Below, in pieces: positions 23,406 to 34,494 of a DNA stretch of 64,000 bases. Made by a program: the position numbers and the translations under genes. The notes beneath the pieces were generated by a model. The model saw only the letters and a program-made list of their open reading frames with translations. It had not been told where the DNA came from and did no database searches. The stretch's first letter is position 1; each line of letters opens with the position of its first letter. Source of the stretch: Larix kaempferi (taxonomy: Eukaryota > Streptophyta > Pinopsida > Pinales > Pinaceae); the NCBI GenBank assembly GCA_027924585.1, contig BSBM01000597.1, positions 3,418,501-3,482,500 on the forward strand, in the 5' to 3' direction.

Positions 23406-25239
23406 ACTTTTCCGGACTCGTTAAACCTTTACAGAAAAGATCCCTATGGAGTTCTTTTAAGCCCTTTTCAGACTCCTCAAATAGGAAAAGTTTTCCGAGC
23501 ATAGTTGTCTTTTGGGCTCGTTAAAATAACTGAACCGACATCCACTTAGGTATAGAATTACCCCTTTTCCGAGCCTTGGTGGATAATTTACGGAAAAGGT
23601 ATACTCTAGGTATACTCTTGTATGTGCTAGAAGAGTTCTTCTTCCATCATTTTACACTTTTTCGGGGAAGGAGACTAACTTTACGAAAAAAGGACCTTTG
23701 GAGTCATCTTTAGGGTTTTCAGACTCTCGAAATGTGAAAACACCAAGCGAGCATTCACCTACCCGGGCTCGATATAAAATCCACGAATAGGTGTATAGAG
23801 GACTGTTTAAGTTTTTTAACTCTATAAGCAAGAAAACACCGCCGAGCACAGACCAATCCGGGCTCGATATAAAATCCACGGATAGGTGTATGGAGTTTTC
23901 TTCTAGGTTTTTCAGACTCCTTAAATATGAAAATATCGTCGAGCATGCTTTAGTTCTTTGTCAAGCTCGTTAAAAAATGAAAAAGGAAAGGGAAGGGAAG
24001 AATGTTAAAACATCTTTCAATATGATGGCAGCAAGTCAACTATCTCCTTGAACAAAGCACCTGTTTTGAGTCTCTCAAACAAGTTGGGTTCTAGTGTTGG
24101 CCTTAGGGTAAACTTGATCTCAGAGTTCTTACTCCTCCGTTTGGTTAGTCTTCCAATCATATGGAGAATCTGTTAATGTCTCCTACATTGCAGACTTGCA
24201 TCGTGGTCCCTTTGTGTTCACAGCTGCCTAAGTCACTCTTGTGTCGTGCTCACTGTTCAAGGATATAACCTGTGTCGGCCATTCTACAGTTGCCTTGACC
24301 TCATGTGTCGGCCATTCCTTGGTGTCAGTATGTTTCATCATTTGTTTAGTCCTACTCCAAATTAGCTCATACCTGTTTGAGTGTCCCTCGTGTTGGATGA
24401 TGGAGGATGCATTAAGGCCTCCCTTCCAATGGAATTATTCCCATCGACTTCAGCTCATTGTGCTCTGGGAATGAAGTTTAGAGTTTCGGTTAGTACCTTG
24501 GGGATTGCAGTCATTAGTGGCAGTTTCCCTCGCTATTGGATAGATGGGAATACATCAATGTCTCCTATCCGATGGATTCTTCAACTGTTCGACGACAAGA
24601 CCACTTATTCGCACTTGCTTGAATGTACTAGGTACCTTGGGTTCCATTTTCATTATTGGTGGACACCCTCGCGTTTGTTAACGGTATACATTAATGACCG
24701 GTAATCAAACGATACCTCCCATGTTCGACAACAACTCATTTATTCGCATGGATAGGTTTGTACCTTGGATTGTTTTTGGATGAAGACCTTGGGATCCTCG
24801 ATAGCATCACCTCATTTATGTTATTTCCCAAGTTGCACAAGACTGAGCCACATTCTTTTTGGGCTCTTGATGAGACATAGATCCAGCTTGTTCTCTATGG
24901 CTATGTTCTCCAGTTTTGACATAGATCCACCTTGTATTTATGTGGCTATGTTTACACTTATGTTCCTCATGGATCCACGCTTGTATTTTAGTGGCCATGA
25001 TATATGCATCAGTATTTGGATCATTATTGTATCCTCTTGGAGGTCATGTTCCACCATTTGAACATGGACTGTTACCCCATGGATAAGTTTGTCTGACATT
25101 GCCTTTGCTTTCAGGTACTTCATTTGAGCCTATGATTCTTGGTTTCTTTGTTCCTCCATGATTCAACTCTTTGTTATTTATAATGTATTTCGGCCATCGT
25201 TTCTTGCACTCCCTCTGAACTCATACATTAGGGGGCATC
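23406..25239 (+). other. G1 3' noncoding region and polypurine tract
   Basis: No supported gene. A segment with ggctcgatataaaatccacg occurs twice (about 23764 and 23860). The purine tract ttaggggg (25229-25236) precedes the second LTR. Confidence 0.55.
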
Positions 25240-26018
25240 TGTTATAGCTTGAAATGACACCTCTCCATCCGTGACGACACTTGCTTCCCTTGGTCACATG
25301 ATGACACTTCTTGATATCAAGTTCAGTCACACAACAGGACATTTGTGGATGGAGGAGTCATTTGGGACACTAAAAATGGTTGAAATTACCTCATTCTTGA
25401 CCCATTTGATGTATATGACACTTAGGAACATTTTTCCAAACCAAACCATCTCCTGAAAATGAGCAGAAAAGCCTGTTTTTGGCCATTTTTCAATATGAGC
25501 GCTGGTACACAGGCATGATAGTAGCGTGTATACCCTACTGAGCGCAACTCCACTGTTTAAATAGTAGCATGTGTACGCGACTTTGTATACTGTAGAGTAG
25601 CGTACACCCCTATTTTGGTCAAAATATCGAAATTCGAGTAAGTCAAGTTGGTTGGGAAACCTCTTGAGCGGTTATAACTTCTTTTCCTCTTCCTCACTGA
25701 CTATATAAGGAGGGTAGAAGGGCCATGTGAGGGGACCAAGCCCAATTACAAAGTTATGCTGGAGGAATGGAGACCCTCATCCCCCTCTCTTGTGCTTCAG
25801 TTTTGGTAAACCCTAGCACAGTTGATTAGAGGCTGGAATCTTTGGAGAACAGAAGCAGGAGACCTTGAATCTAGGTTTCATGAAGTGCCAAGCTTGAAAG
25901 AAGGTATAACTATATGTACTTGCTTTCATTCATTAATAAATATTAGATGTTCTTCTCTTTCCAAATATGACCTTTTAATGTGTCTTAGATTTGATTATAG
26001 TTTGATGTCTCTTTATTC
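25240..26018 (+). repeat. G1 second + strand LTR, truncated
   Basis: Direct copy of 17057 onward, collinear for about 779 bp, stopping after gatgtctctttat; the last ~265 bp of the LTR are absent. It is preceded by the polypurine tract, so this is the original 3' LTR. Confidence 0.9.
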
Positions 26019-27062
26019 TATTGTGGGGAAAATGCACCTATAGTTCAAGGGAGAAACTACCAACTTACGGTGATAAAGATAGACTTTCAAGCATTCTGCA
26101 GATACAACAAATAAATGAAGAGATTAGGGTTTAGAGATGTAGGCACCTTATTCAGAAGGTTGATCCTAGCTTTTCCTCCCTCGCTCTTCAATGTTTATCC
26201 AGTGTCGCAATGCCCAGACCTGCAAAACAACTTGATACCTTTCTCAAATACATTTGACTACATATATAATACTGATATCCATAATATAAAGAGACATCAA
26301 ACTATAATCAAATCTAAGACACATTAATAGGTCATATTTGGAAAGAGAAGAACGTCTGATCTTTATTAATGAATGAAAGCAAGTACATATAGTTATACCT
26401 TCTTTCAAGCTTGGCACTTCACGAAACCTAGATTCAAGGTCTCCTGCTTCTGTTCTCCAAAGATTCCAGCCTCTAATCAACTGTGCTAGGGTTTACCAAA
26501 ACTGAAGCACAAGAGAGGGGGATGAGGGTCTCCATTCCTCCAGCATAACTTTGTAATTGGTCTTGGTCCCCTCACATGGCCCTTCTACCCTCCTTATATA
26601 GTAAGTGAGGAAGAGGAAAAGAAGTTATAACCGCTCAAGAGGTTTCCAAACCAACTTAACTTACTCGAATTTCGATATTTTGACCAAAATAGGGGTGTAC
26701 GCTACTCTGCAGTATACAAAGTCGCGTACACATGCTACTATTTAAATAGTGGAGTCGCGTTCAGTAGGGTATACATGCTACTATCATGCCTATGTACGAG
26801 CGCTAATATTGAAAAATGGCCAAAAACAGGCTTTTCTGCTCATTTTCAGGAGATGGTTTGGTCTGGAAAAATGTTCCTAAGGGTCATATACATCAAATGG
26901 GTCAACAATGAGGTAATTTCTACCATTTTTAGTGTCCCAAATGACTCCTCCATCCACAAATGTCATGTTGTGTGACTGAACTTGATCTCAAGAAGTGTCA
27001 TCATGCGACCAAGGGAAGCAAGTGTCGTCATGGATGGAGAGGTGTCATTTCAAGCTATAACA
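26019..27062 (-). repeat. G1 inverted full-length LTR at the right terminus
   Basis: Reverse complement of 17057-18100 over its whole 1044 bp, with scattered substitutions. Its inner terminus reads tattgtgggg instead of tgttgtgggg. Its outer terminus ...ctataaca meets the tccag duplication exactly. On the + strand it produces antisense mirror frames (for example 26115-26327), which are not genes. Confidence 0.92.
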
Positions 27063-27067
27063 TCCAG

Positions 27068-27820
27068 CCCTTACTTTTTCACTGTGGGAGAACACATCTA
27101 CACCTTTGTGAAAAATGGCTTTAGCCCTTACATCTTCACCATGGGAGAACACATCTGCACCTTGTGAAGAATGGATCCAGCCCTTACATATTTACCGTGG
27201 GAGAACACATATACACCTTGTAAAGAATGGCTCCATCTGTTACATATTTACCATGGGAGAACACATCTTCACCTTGTAAAGAATGGCTTCATCCCTTACA
27301 TATTCACTGTGGGAGAACACATCTACACCTTGTGAAGAATGGATCAGCAATTACATCATGACCTTGGGAGAACACATCTACACCATGTCTAAAACGACCA
27401 TGTGCATATGTGTCTTTGGAACTCATCACACATGATCCAACTGATCATGCAATGCATCCACCTGATACATATCATCACATATGATTGTCTTGATGCATAA
27501 CATCCATAGTATCATCCCGATGCTCATCACACATGATCATCCTAATCATCGTCACTGCATCGTCCTAATGCATGTCATCCTACATGATCTAGCTGATCAT
27601 ACAAAGCATCCACCTGATGCATATACATATACATGATCCAACTGATCATACAAAGCATCCGACTGATGCATATCCAAAGCAGTAACTAGAGCATCGTCCT
27701 GATGCTAATCACACAACACTTACATCCACAGCCATGGGAGGGATCCTCCTACCACCATGCTTGGAATGGCTCCTGCAAATGTGTCACATCACTTCTTCCT
27801 AGAAGTATGTTCAATCTAAA
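27068..27820 (-). repeat. E3 3' untranslated region, distal part, with ~56-bp tandem units
   Basis: Six units of about 56 bp containing tgggagaacacatctacacc start near 27084, 27140, 27198, 27254, 27310 and 27363. They are followed by gatccaactgatcat-type units to about 27690. No coding frame is present. Confidence 0.82.
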
Positions 27821-27824
27821 GAAA

Positions 27825-29290
27825 ACCAAGCCTCTCTCTGAAGATTTCAAACTTCACTCTGGCTAGTGGTTTCATCAACACATCTGCAACCTGCTCATCC
27901 GTCGCAACATACAGGAGCTTCACTGTTCCTCCCTACACCATATCCCTGATATAGTGATACTTGATCTCGATGTGCTTCGACCTGTCATGGAACACCGAGT
28001 TCTCAGACAACTTCACACAACTCTGGTTGTCACAGAAGATACAGGTAGCATCCAACGGGAGATGAAATAACTTAGACATTAGCTTCCTAAGCCATATTGC
28101 CTCACAACTAGTCGAACAAGCTGCGACATACTCTGCTTTGGCTGTACTCAGTGCTACGCAAGACTTCTTCCTACTAAACCAAGAGATCACACCTGATCCC
28201 ATACTGAAGTAGCACCCAGAAGTTATCTTCCTATCTGCAGCACTGCCTACCCAATCTGAATCAACATAACCCTCCAGGTTAAACTTTTGATTCGCATCAT
28301 ACTTGATCCCATAATCAACTGTACACTTTAGGTACCTCAGAATATGCTTTACATAAATTAGGTGAACATGTCTAGGATCCATCAGGAACTGGCTCAATGT
28401 GTTCACCACAAGGAAAATATCTGGTCTCGTGTTCGTCAGATATATCAAGGACCCAATCATCTGACGATACACTATGACATCAACTGGATCAGATGAAGCA
28501 TCAGACAATAGCTTCAGGTTCGATGCCATAGGTGTGGCCATGGCCTTGCATTCCATCATCCCGAACCGCTTCAGGATCTCTACTGCATACTTCCCTTTTC
28601 CAAGGAAGATCCCATCTGCACTCTGCCACACCTCCATGCCTAGAAAGTAATGCATCATACCCAAGTCTTTCATCTCAGACTTAGTAGCAAGCTTCCTCTT
28701 TGTGTCGGCAATCAACCCATCCTCACCTATAACAAATAGGTCATCCACATACAGCAGTAGTATCACAAGATTTCCTTCCTCAAACTTGTAGTAAAGGTTG
28801 GAATCCGCTTCATCCGCTTCACTCTTGATAAAGCCCAAACTGGATAGAAAGATGTCTATCCTACCATACCAAGTGCTAGGAGCTTGCTTCAAGCCATACA
28901 AGGCTTTCTTCAATCTGTACACATATGACTCCCTGTCATGTGTCTCAAAACTAAGTGGCTGCTCCACATACACTTCCTCTTCAACTACACCATTCAAGAA
29001 CGTTGTCTTGTCATCCATCTGGTGTATCTTCCACTTCATCACTGCAGCCAGGGAAAGTACTATTCTGATGGAAGTGTATCTGGCTATAGGAGCAAAAGTC
29101 TCTTCATAGTCTAATCCCTCTTTCTGGGAGAAGCCACGATCTACAAACCTCGCTTTGTATTTCTCTATGCTACCATCTGCAGCATGCTTGATCTTATAGA
29201 TCTACTTGGAAGTCACAACAGACTTCCCTTCTGGTCTCAGGACCACATTCCAGACATCATTCTTCATGATCGAATGGTACTCCTCGACCA
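27825..29290 (-). pseudogene. E3 reverse transcriptase-RNase H, best preserved of the three short copies
   Basis: A 369-codon minus-strand frame (27933-29042) covers RT from the HQMDDKTTFLNG box through ALYGLKQAPSTWY, LLYVDDLF, KDLGMMHYFLG and TNTRPDI into RNase H (DSDWVGSAADRK, STAKAEYVA, CDNQSCVKL). A TAG after IRDMV truncates it, but the same frame continues through VADVL-KPLARVKFE to about 27825. Upstream, 29043-29290 still encodes the RT start (SMLKND-like) with frame damage. It lies directly downstream of the intron-like block, with no protease or integrase between them. The nonsense codon and frameshifts argue against function. Confidence 0.93.
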
Positions 29291-29390
29291 TGACATCCTT
29301 CTATTACTGCATCCTGGATCCTGGGAACTTCAGATTCTTCAATATCTTCAATAGATAGCTTTGTTGCTGGAACAACTGTTGTAGTCCTTC

Positions 29391-30845
29391 TTTTCTAGGT
29401 GATTGTACATGATCTTTCCTACAAGTCAAATTCAATTGCATGATTAAAAACTTCTCATAGTTTTTCAAAAACACATTCTTATGCATAAAGACATATGTCG
29501 TACAGTCATGCAATTATCTTAGCCAATGTTTCAATAAAACATTTATCCATATCCCGTAATCACACGGTAACTTTCTAGATGCCTTCCATCTCTACCAGAA
29601 CATTTGTTAAGAGTGTGCACAACTTCCAACATGTTAGCAAAGAGGTTCCATTCTAGATAAGTAACAATGGAATGTTGTATAATACCATAGGCCACTTACC
29701 CATTACTTGCATATTAGTAGTATCTTGTTCATTAATGCAACTTTTCTAATATGCATAATACATATCCTAAATATAGGAACATAAGTATGTACACTACTGG
29801 ACAACATCATTTAAGTAATCATATATATACTAAATGATAGTTCAAATACTTATCTTTGTTTAGTTGTAGGGTGGACTCCCTCTCAATATTTGCTTCCTTG
29901 CAGGAACGACTGGAGTGTGCTCCCTCTTGATCTTTTCTTCCAGGATTACCTGTCCTTGAACTTATATCCATCCTGGACCACTATGCATGCTTAAGTGTGC
30001 ACTAGTGTCATCATTGTGTCATCCTCAATATCTCATACATAATCATACATTCATTACTATAATCTCAATACTATCAAAACATTATGATTCTAAATAATAT
30101 TAAACATGTATGGTCATGATCATTTCATACACAGGTAATAAGCATTAGTATTCAAGGTTTCAGGGAAGACTTCTTTTACTCATGCATATTCTTATTTGAA
30201 CATAAGACTCTTCTGGTTAGTCATATCATCAATCAAAGTAAGAAACATAATATGCATAAACCCTTGATTACTTAAACTTCTAACTTCAATAATAATCATC
30301 CAAAAGTATAAGATCCTAACACAAGGTAGGATTCTAACTTGATATAGGAAAAACATACCTAGTTATCATGTTTGCTAGTTATGTATAACATACCCAAACA
30401 ATGTCTTCTTGTTCTCTTCAATGACCTATGCTAGTAACCTCCATAACTCATAAGTTAACCATTGTAGAACCAAAATCTACATACCTCGTAAGTAGAGCTT
30501 CTATAATGGCTATGGATGAGTCTTTGTCTTCATGTCACCATGGTCATATGTTCTTGATCTAGAACTTGATTTGCCTTTCTTGATGTACCTTTCATGTTAG
30601 TGGACAACATCAACCTTACACAACACCACAGCGCATTAGTACAATCATAAGTGTCATAACCCTAATCAATGAATGTATTCTATCATTCACATGCATTCAT
30701 ACTTTTACTAGGGTGATAAGACAAGTCTAAAATTAATCAAGATTGCACTGAGTTCAATAATATGAAGAAAAACATATCATAAACTTAATCATGCACAAAT
30801 TGCAAAACATACTTGTATATCCTCAAGTCATACCTATTGACATTT
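29391..30845 (-). other. E3 copy of the intron-like block
   Basis: Collinear with E1 1913-3300 and E2 7780-9380. Open segments include KDHVQSPRKEGLQQLFQQQ (in the 69-codon frame 29304-29513), MDISSRTGNPGRKDQEG (about 29850-29970) and EDKDSS...EALLTR (about 30485-30530). Confidence 0.55.
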
Positions 30846-30955
30846 CTTGTAGTCTTCTTATGTAAGGCCTTAGCCTCATCTCCCTTTGGAACTGGAACTT
30901 CTTCACTTATGCAGTTGTCCAATTCATTCTCTTCTAGGATTAACCCAATCCACTT
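30846..30955 (-). pseudogene. E3 gag stub
   Basis: The minus strand retains the same gag piece (IGLILEE...ISEEVPV...GDEAKALHK) as E2, with comparable damage. Confidence 0.68.
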
Positions 30956-32130
30956 TGATTTGTTGAAACTGGATCTAGAGCTGGATTAGGGTTTGTCAGA
31001 GAAACCCTAAAAAATTCAAATTTTGAATTTCAAAATTCTGGATGGATGGAAAGATGTGCCTTGTTGAGCTGATCAAGCTGGCATACTTGAATTTTGAAAA
31101 CTACAAAATTTGACCCCTCAAAATTGCCATTGAAATTTTTGAATCTTCTAGACAGGATCCCGAAATAGGGTTTGATAAAGCACGGTCTTCTTCCCATCCA
31201 AAAGGTTCGATCTTTTGTTCTAAACTTCGATTTTTCTGAGGAGGTTCTAGCCGTGGTCACAAATTTCAAAAATTCTAACTTTTGCAGAAGCCCTAATTTT
31301 CCACCTTTTCGATCAAAATCCCAAACTAGGGTTTGATCAAGCCCGACCTTCTGTCCAACAAAAAAATTTGATCTTGGTCTCTAAATTTCGATTTTGATGA
31401 GGAGCATTCAGCCGTGGAATCTGATTCCAAAAATTCCAACTTTCTCCGAAGCCCTAAATTCCCGCAGCAGTGACAAGCCAAAAATGAAGGTGCTTAGAAT
31501 CCAATTTTGTTTTGACAAAAATATGCACCTGATTGTTTCTAGTGCATCTCTGAAATTAGAAATCCACAGGGTCTTAAACTTTGCCCTGTGGTACCCTGAC
31601 CTATCATATTTCCAACCCCATAGGTTGGACCTCAATTGGATTCTCTGAGAGAGAGTTATGCCAAGCGTCGCAACGTGACCTATTTATGGGATAAAATAGG
31701 AGAGCGAACTTGTATGACATGCCACATGTCATTGGTTCAACTTCGGCCTCTGAAAAACTTACTTGAGAAAGTACAGTCCGTTCTCTACATGTCACATTTT
31801 ACGAAATTTCATTTGGAGCTTCCTATCCCAAGTTGTGACCTTTTTTCCTAGGTCACCTGTTTATGACTAAGATCTAGAAGGTGCAGAAACCCTCGATTGT
31901 ACTGATCATAAAATAGAATGTACAACGAATTAGATGATGTTATTCGGACACAAGGTATATGGAGATGTTAGCTACGATCTGTGAAAGTTTCAAATCCTCA
32001 ACCTTTGCCAAAATGGATTTATAGTGAAAGTTCCACAATGGCGGGTTTTTGTTATATCAAGCCCTAGCTTCCAATTTGTCACAAGTGCAACAAGTGTCAT
32101 AAATGCCATATCATACCTTCCTTCAGGATA
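30956..32130 (-). other. E3 untranslated leader with ~160-bp duplication
   Basis: Collinear with the E1 and E2 leaders (aaaccctagtttgggat and ttggtt-gggcagaa phrases on the minus strand). No coding frame. Confidence 0.65.
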
Positions 32131-32142
32131 GATCTGATACCA
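32131..32142 (-). other. E3 primer-binding site
   Basis: The minus strand reads tggtatcagatc, one mismatch from the standard site, adjacent to the 5' LTR. Confidence 0.85.
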
Positions 32143-32771
32143 TGTTATATTTTCATCATTTAATTCAATAGATCTAGGATCTTAACTGAAAGAACAACAT
32201 GTACATCATATCAAGCATAAGAGACAAGAGACAAGAGACACAAAACATTTCACTGGGGAAAACCAAGAAGGTGAAAAACCCTGCAATTTCCTTAGAGATA
32301 GAATAAGCATCAATAAAAGGATCACCATGATCAAACCCAAGAGATATATATCTTCAGCAGCATACTCCTCCTCCACTTGTGCGTACCCTTCTCTTCTCTC
32401 ACTAATGCGAAGTGAGTGAATGAGACAATGTGTAAAATGTGAGAGACACACTCTCTATTTATAAACTTACTTTCACTTGACCTTTACTCAACTAGGTCAG
32501 CCCCAACTTAACCACATAACACAAGCCTGACTAGGCCAACAGCACTAGGGTGGTATAATAACCCTTTGACCCACATAAATCATACAGGGCCAACCCCATC
32601 AAGGTGGTCTAATAAGATCCATCAAGTATAAGTTACGACACTTACAATATAACTTGCGACACTTGCAAGTACAACTGATGACACTTCCATTCAGAGGATC
32701 CCTTGGGGATACAATAAAGTACAAATACAATATACAAGTGAATATCTTCTGAAGTTACAAATACATCATCA
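32143..32771 (-). repeat. E3 5' LTR
   Basis: 629 bp, collinear with 15621-16257. The minus-strand TATA (tataaata) is intact near 32455-32465. The outer terminus reads TGATGATG instead of TGTTGATG and abuts the acttg duplication at 32772-32776. Confidence 0.92.
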
Positions 32772-32776
32772 ACTTG

Positions 32777-33573
32777 GCCTTTTTGCTCTTGCCGATCATG
32801 TGGAACTTGACTAATAACTATGGCAGTGGTAATGTGACAAAGAAGAATCCTCTTGTTAAAGGTGACGTGAAACTTGATCAATTTATGTGAAACAAGAAGA
32901 TATGGATCTGCTAAAAGAAGATTTCAATCAAGGTTATAAGAAAATGCAAAGTTGGCTCCTTAATATTCTCCAAAAATATTTTTAGAATTAAAAATTCAAT
33001 AAAGACAAGTCGGCTTCAGATTATAATTAAAAATAAAATTTCCTTTATCAATCATGGCAAGTCGGCCTTCAAAAATATTATGAAAAATAAGTATAATTAA
33101 GAGGCCTCACGACCTCATTTGGATGAGTAAGCATGGAGATATAGTTCTGATCTCGGGTGAGCTTATTGAGGGAGCCACAGTGGTGGAGTGGAGAAGATGG
33201 GATATGGTTGAGCTCTGAGTTATTCGGGTAGCAGCTACATCTAAACATGAAGTGAGATATTTATTGGTGATACTGGTTCTGATTTTTAGGTATATGAAAG
33301 ACTGAGGGCAACAACAGCAGAAGAGAAGTTTGTATGTCTTTTATTCTTCTTATTTTTAGGTGTGAAGGGAAGTCCAAGGAAACAACAATAAAGAGTGTAT
33401 AGTAATATTTAGAATTCGAGTATATGCTTTGAGGAAATTTGAGATTACGGGGAGTATAGAAACAACAGGTGTAAGGATGTCTTGAATTACTTCTTTTATA
33501 AGCAGACTTTGTGGATATGAGCAGACATTGAGCACATAATATGATTGGTGACACAATGAAAAGACAGTGGACA
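32777..33573. other. Noncoding spacer between E3 and E4
   Basis: This continues the pre-insertion sequence left of 15615. It is A-rich, with a repeated phrase gacaagtcggcttcaga / ggcaagtcggccttcaa about 60 bp apart. The 126-codon minus-strand frame (33261-33641) has no recognisable domain and runs into E4, so it is not supported. Confidence 0.5.
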
Positions 33574-33578
33574 GGTTG
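33574..33578. other. E4 target site duplication (left), ggttg
   Basis: ggttg precedes the LTR end at 33579 and recurs at 50530-50534 directly after the other LTR. Confidence 0.88.
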
Positions 33579-34494
33579 TGTTGATGCCTCGAATATCACA
33601 ACATCAATCAACAATGGATTCTTCCCAGTAAGCGATCCCAACTAGATCACCCACTGTTTGGTGTGGGGAATCCATCCGGTTAATGGTCCGGCTACGGTGT
33701 AAGTTTTAAAAGATTTGTTTATTTTCCACCGGTTGCAGCCCAATCCACCGTTTATATATTTTTTTTTATCTTTAAGATGATATGCATGTGCCCTAATTTA
33801 AATGCATGCATTAAACAAATCTATCTTAACCTAATTAAATCTAAATTAAACTATCCTTATAAGGAATAAATTTAAAGAGTGAGTAATGAACTGGAAATGC
33901 ACCCAAGAACTTCACAGATAGTTGTTAAATTGGAAAGAAGCATTTACAGTAGGAAACAAAGATTATCAAATATAGCTCTGATAGAGACAAACATTCTATT
34001 ACCCATTTAACACAGAAATTTTGCAAAAGGAAATGAAACCATTCATAGTAGAGAATTAATTCACAATAGCTAGGAAAGATCTCACAGAAAATGTATGAAA
34101 GATGTATAAATAGTTCAGCAATTATCCAACACGACCTCAAGTATAGTGTTGTGCAGGCTTCCACAGGCCAAAACGATTTTCTTGTTCAGGTTGTAGAAAT
34201 AGTTCCTATACAACACAGAAAAATCCTTTCACCTACCAAAAGTCCTTCTATTCTCCTCTAATCAGCTATATATAGCTTTACAAAATGCTCCAAGAGCTGC
34301 CACCTAAACCCTAACGGTTTATATTCCTCTAATTTGCCTTGTAGTGCCCATATCACAAAAAGAGAATAAAACCCAAAATATTTACAAAATGGACATTATT
34401 GAGGGCCCAATATCATCTAATAATTAATACATAGGAAAAGTGAAGAATAGATGCTGGTCGCAAACCCATAGAGTGAGGAAGAAATAGACTATTC

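Larger units (their letters stand above)
17057..27062 (+). mobile_element. G1: 10-kb LTR element with an inverted LTR at its right end
   Basis: Flanked by tccag at 17052-17056 and 27063-27067. The left end is a 1044-bp + strand LTR (17057-18100), followed by a primer-site-like sequence, a leader, gag/protease-like frames, repeats, a purine tract (ttaggggg) and a second + strand LTR that stops after about 779 bp (25240-26018). A complete minus-strand LTR (26019-27062, exactly 1044 bp) abuts it and provides the right terminus. No reverse transcriptase or integrase is visible, so G1 looks non-autonomous. The protease fold and zinc knuckle suggest Ty3-type ancestry. Confidence 0.88.
15621..32771 (-). 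mobile_element. E3: third copia-type family copy, minus strand, containing nested G1
   Basis: LTRs at 15621-16257 and 32143-32771 (minus) with a perfect 5-bp duplication acttg. On the minus strand the order is primer site, leader, gag stub, intron-like block, RT-RNase H (27825-29290), repeat-rich 3' untranslated region, polypurine tract, LTR. The 10-kb element G1 splits the 3' untranslated region at 17052/27063. Without G1 and its duplication E3 is about 7.1 kb. E3 inserted first and G1 later. Confidence 0.93.

Noticed and set aside
26019-27062. Possible long terminal inverted repeats of a DNA transposon around G1
   Set aside because: The repeated unit is an LTR (TG...CA, TATA, adjacent primer-site and polypurine sequences), and an additional direct copy is present at 25240. 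The 5-bp duplication also fits an LTR element.
33261-33641. 126-codon minus-strand frame
   Set aside because: It crosses the E4 boundary and its target duplication, so it cannot be an ancestral gene; no recognisable domain.
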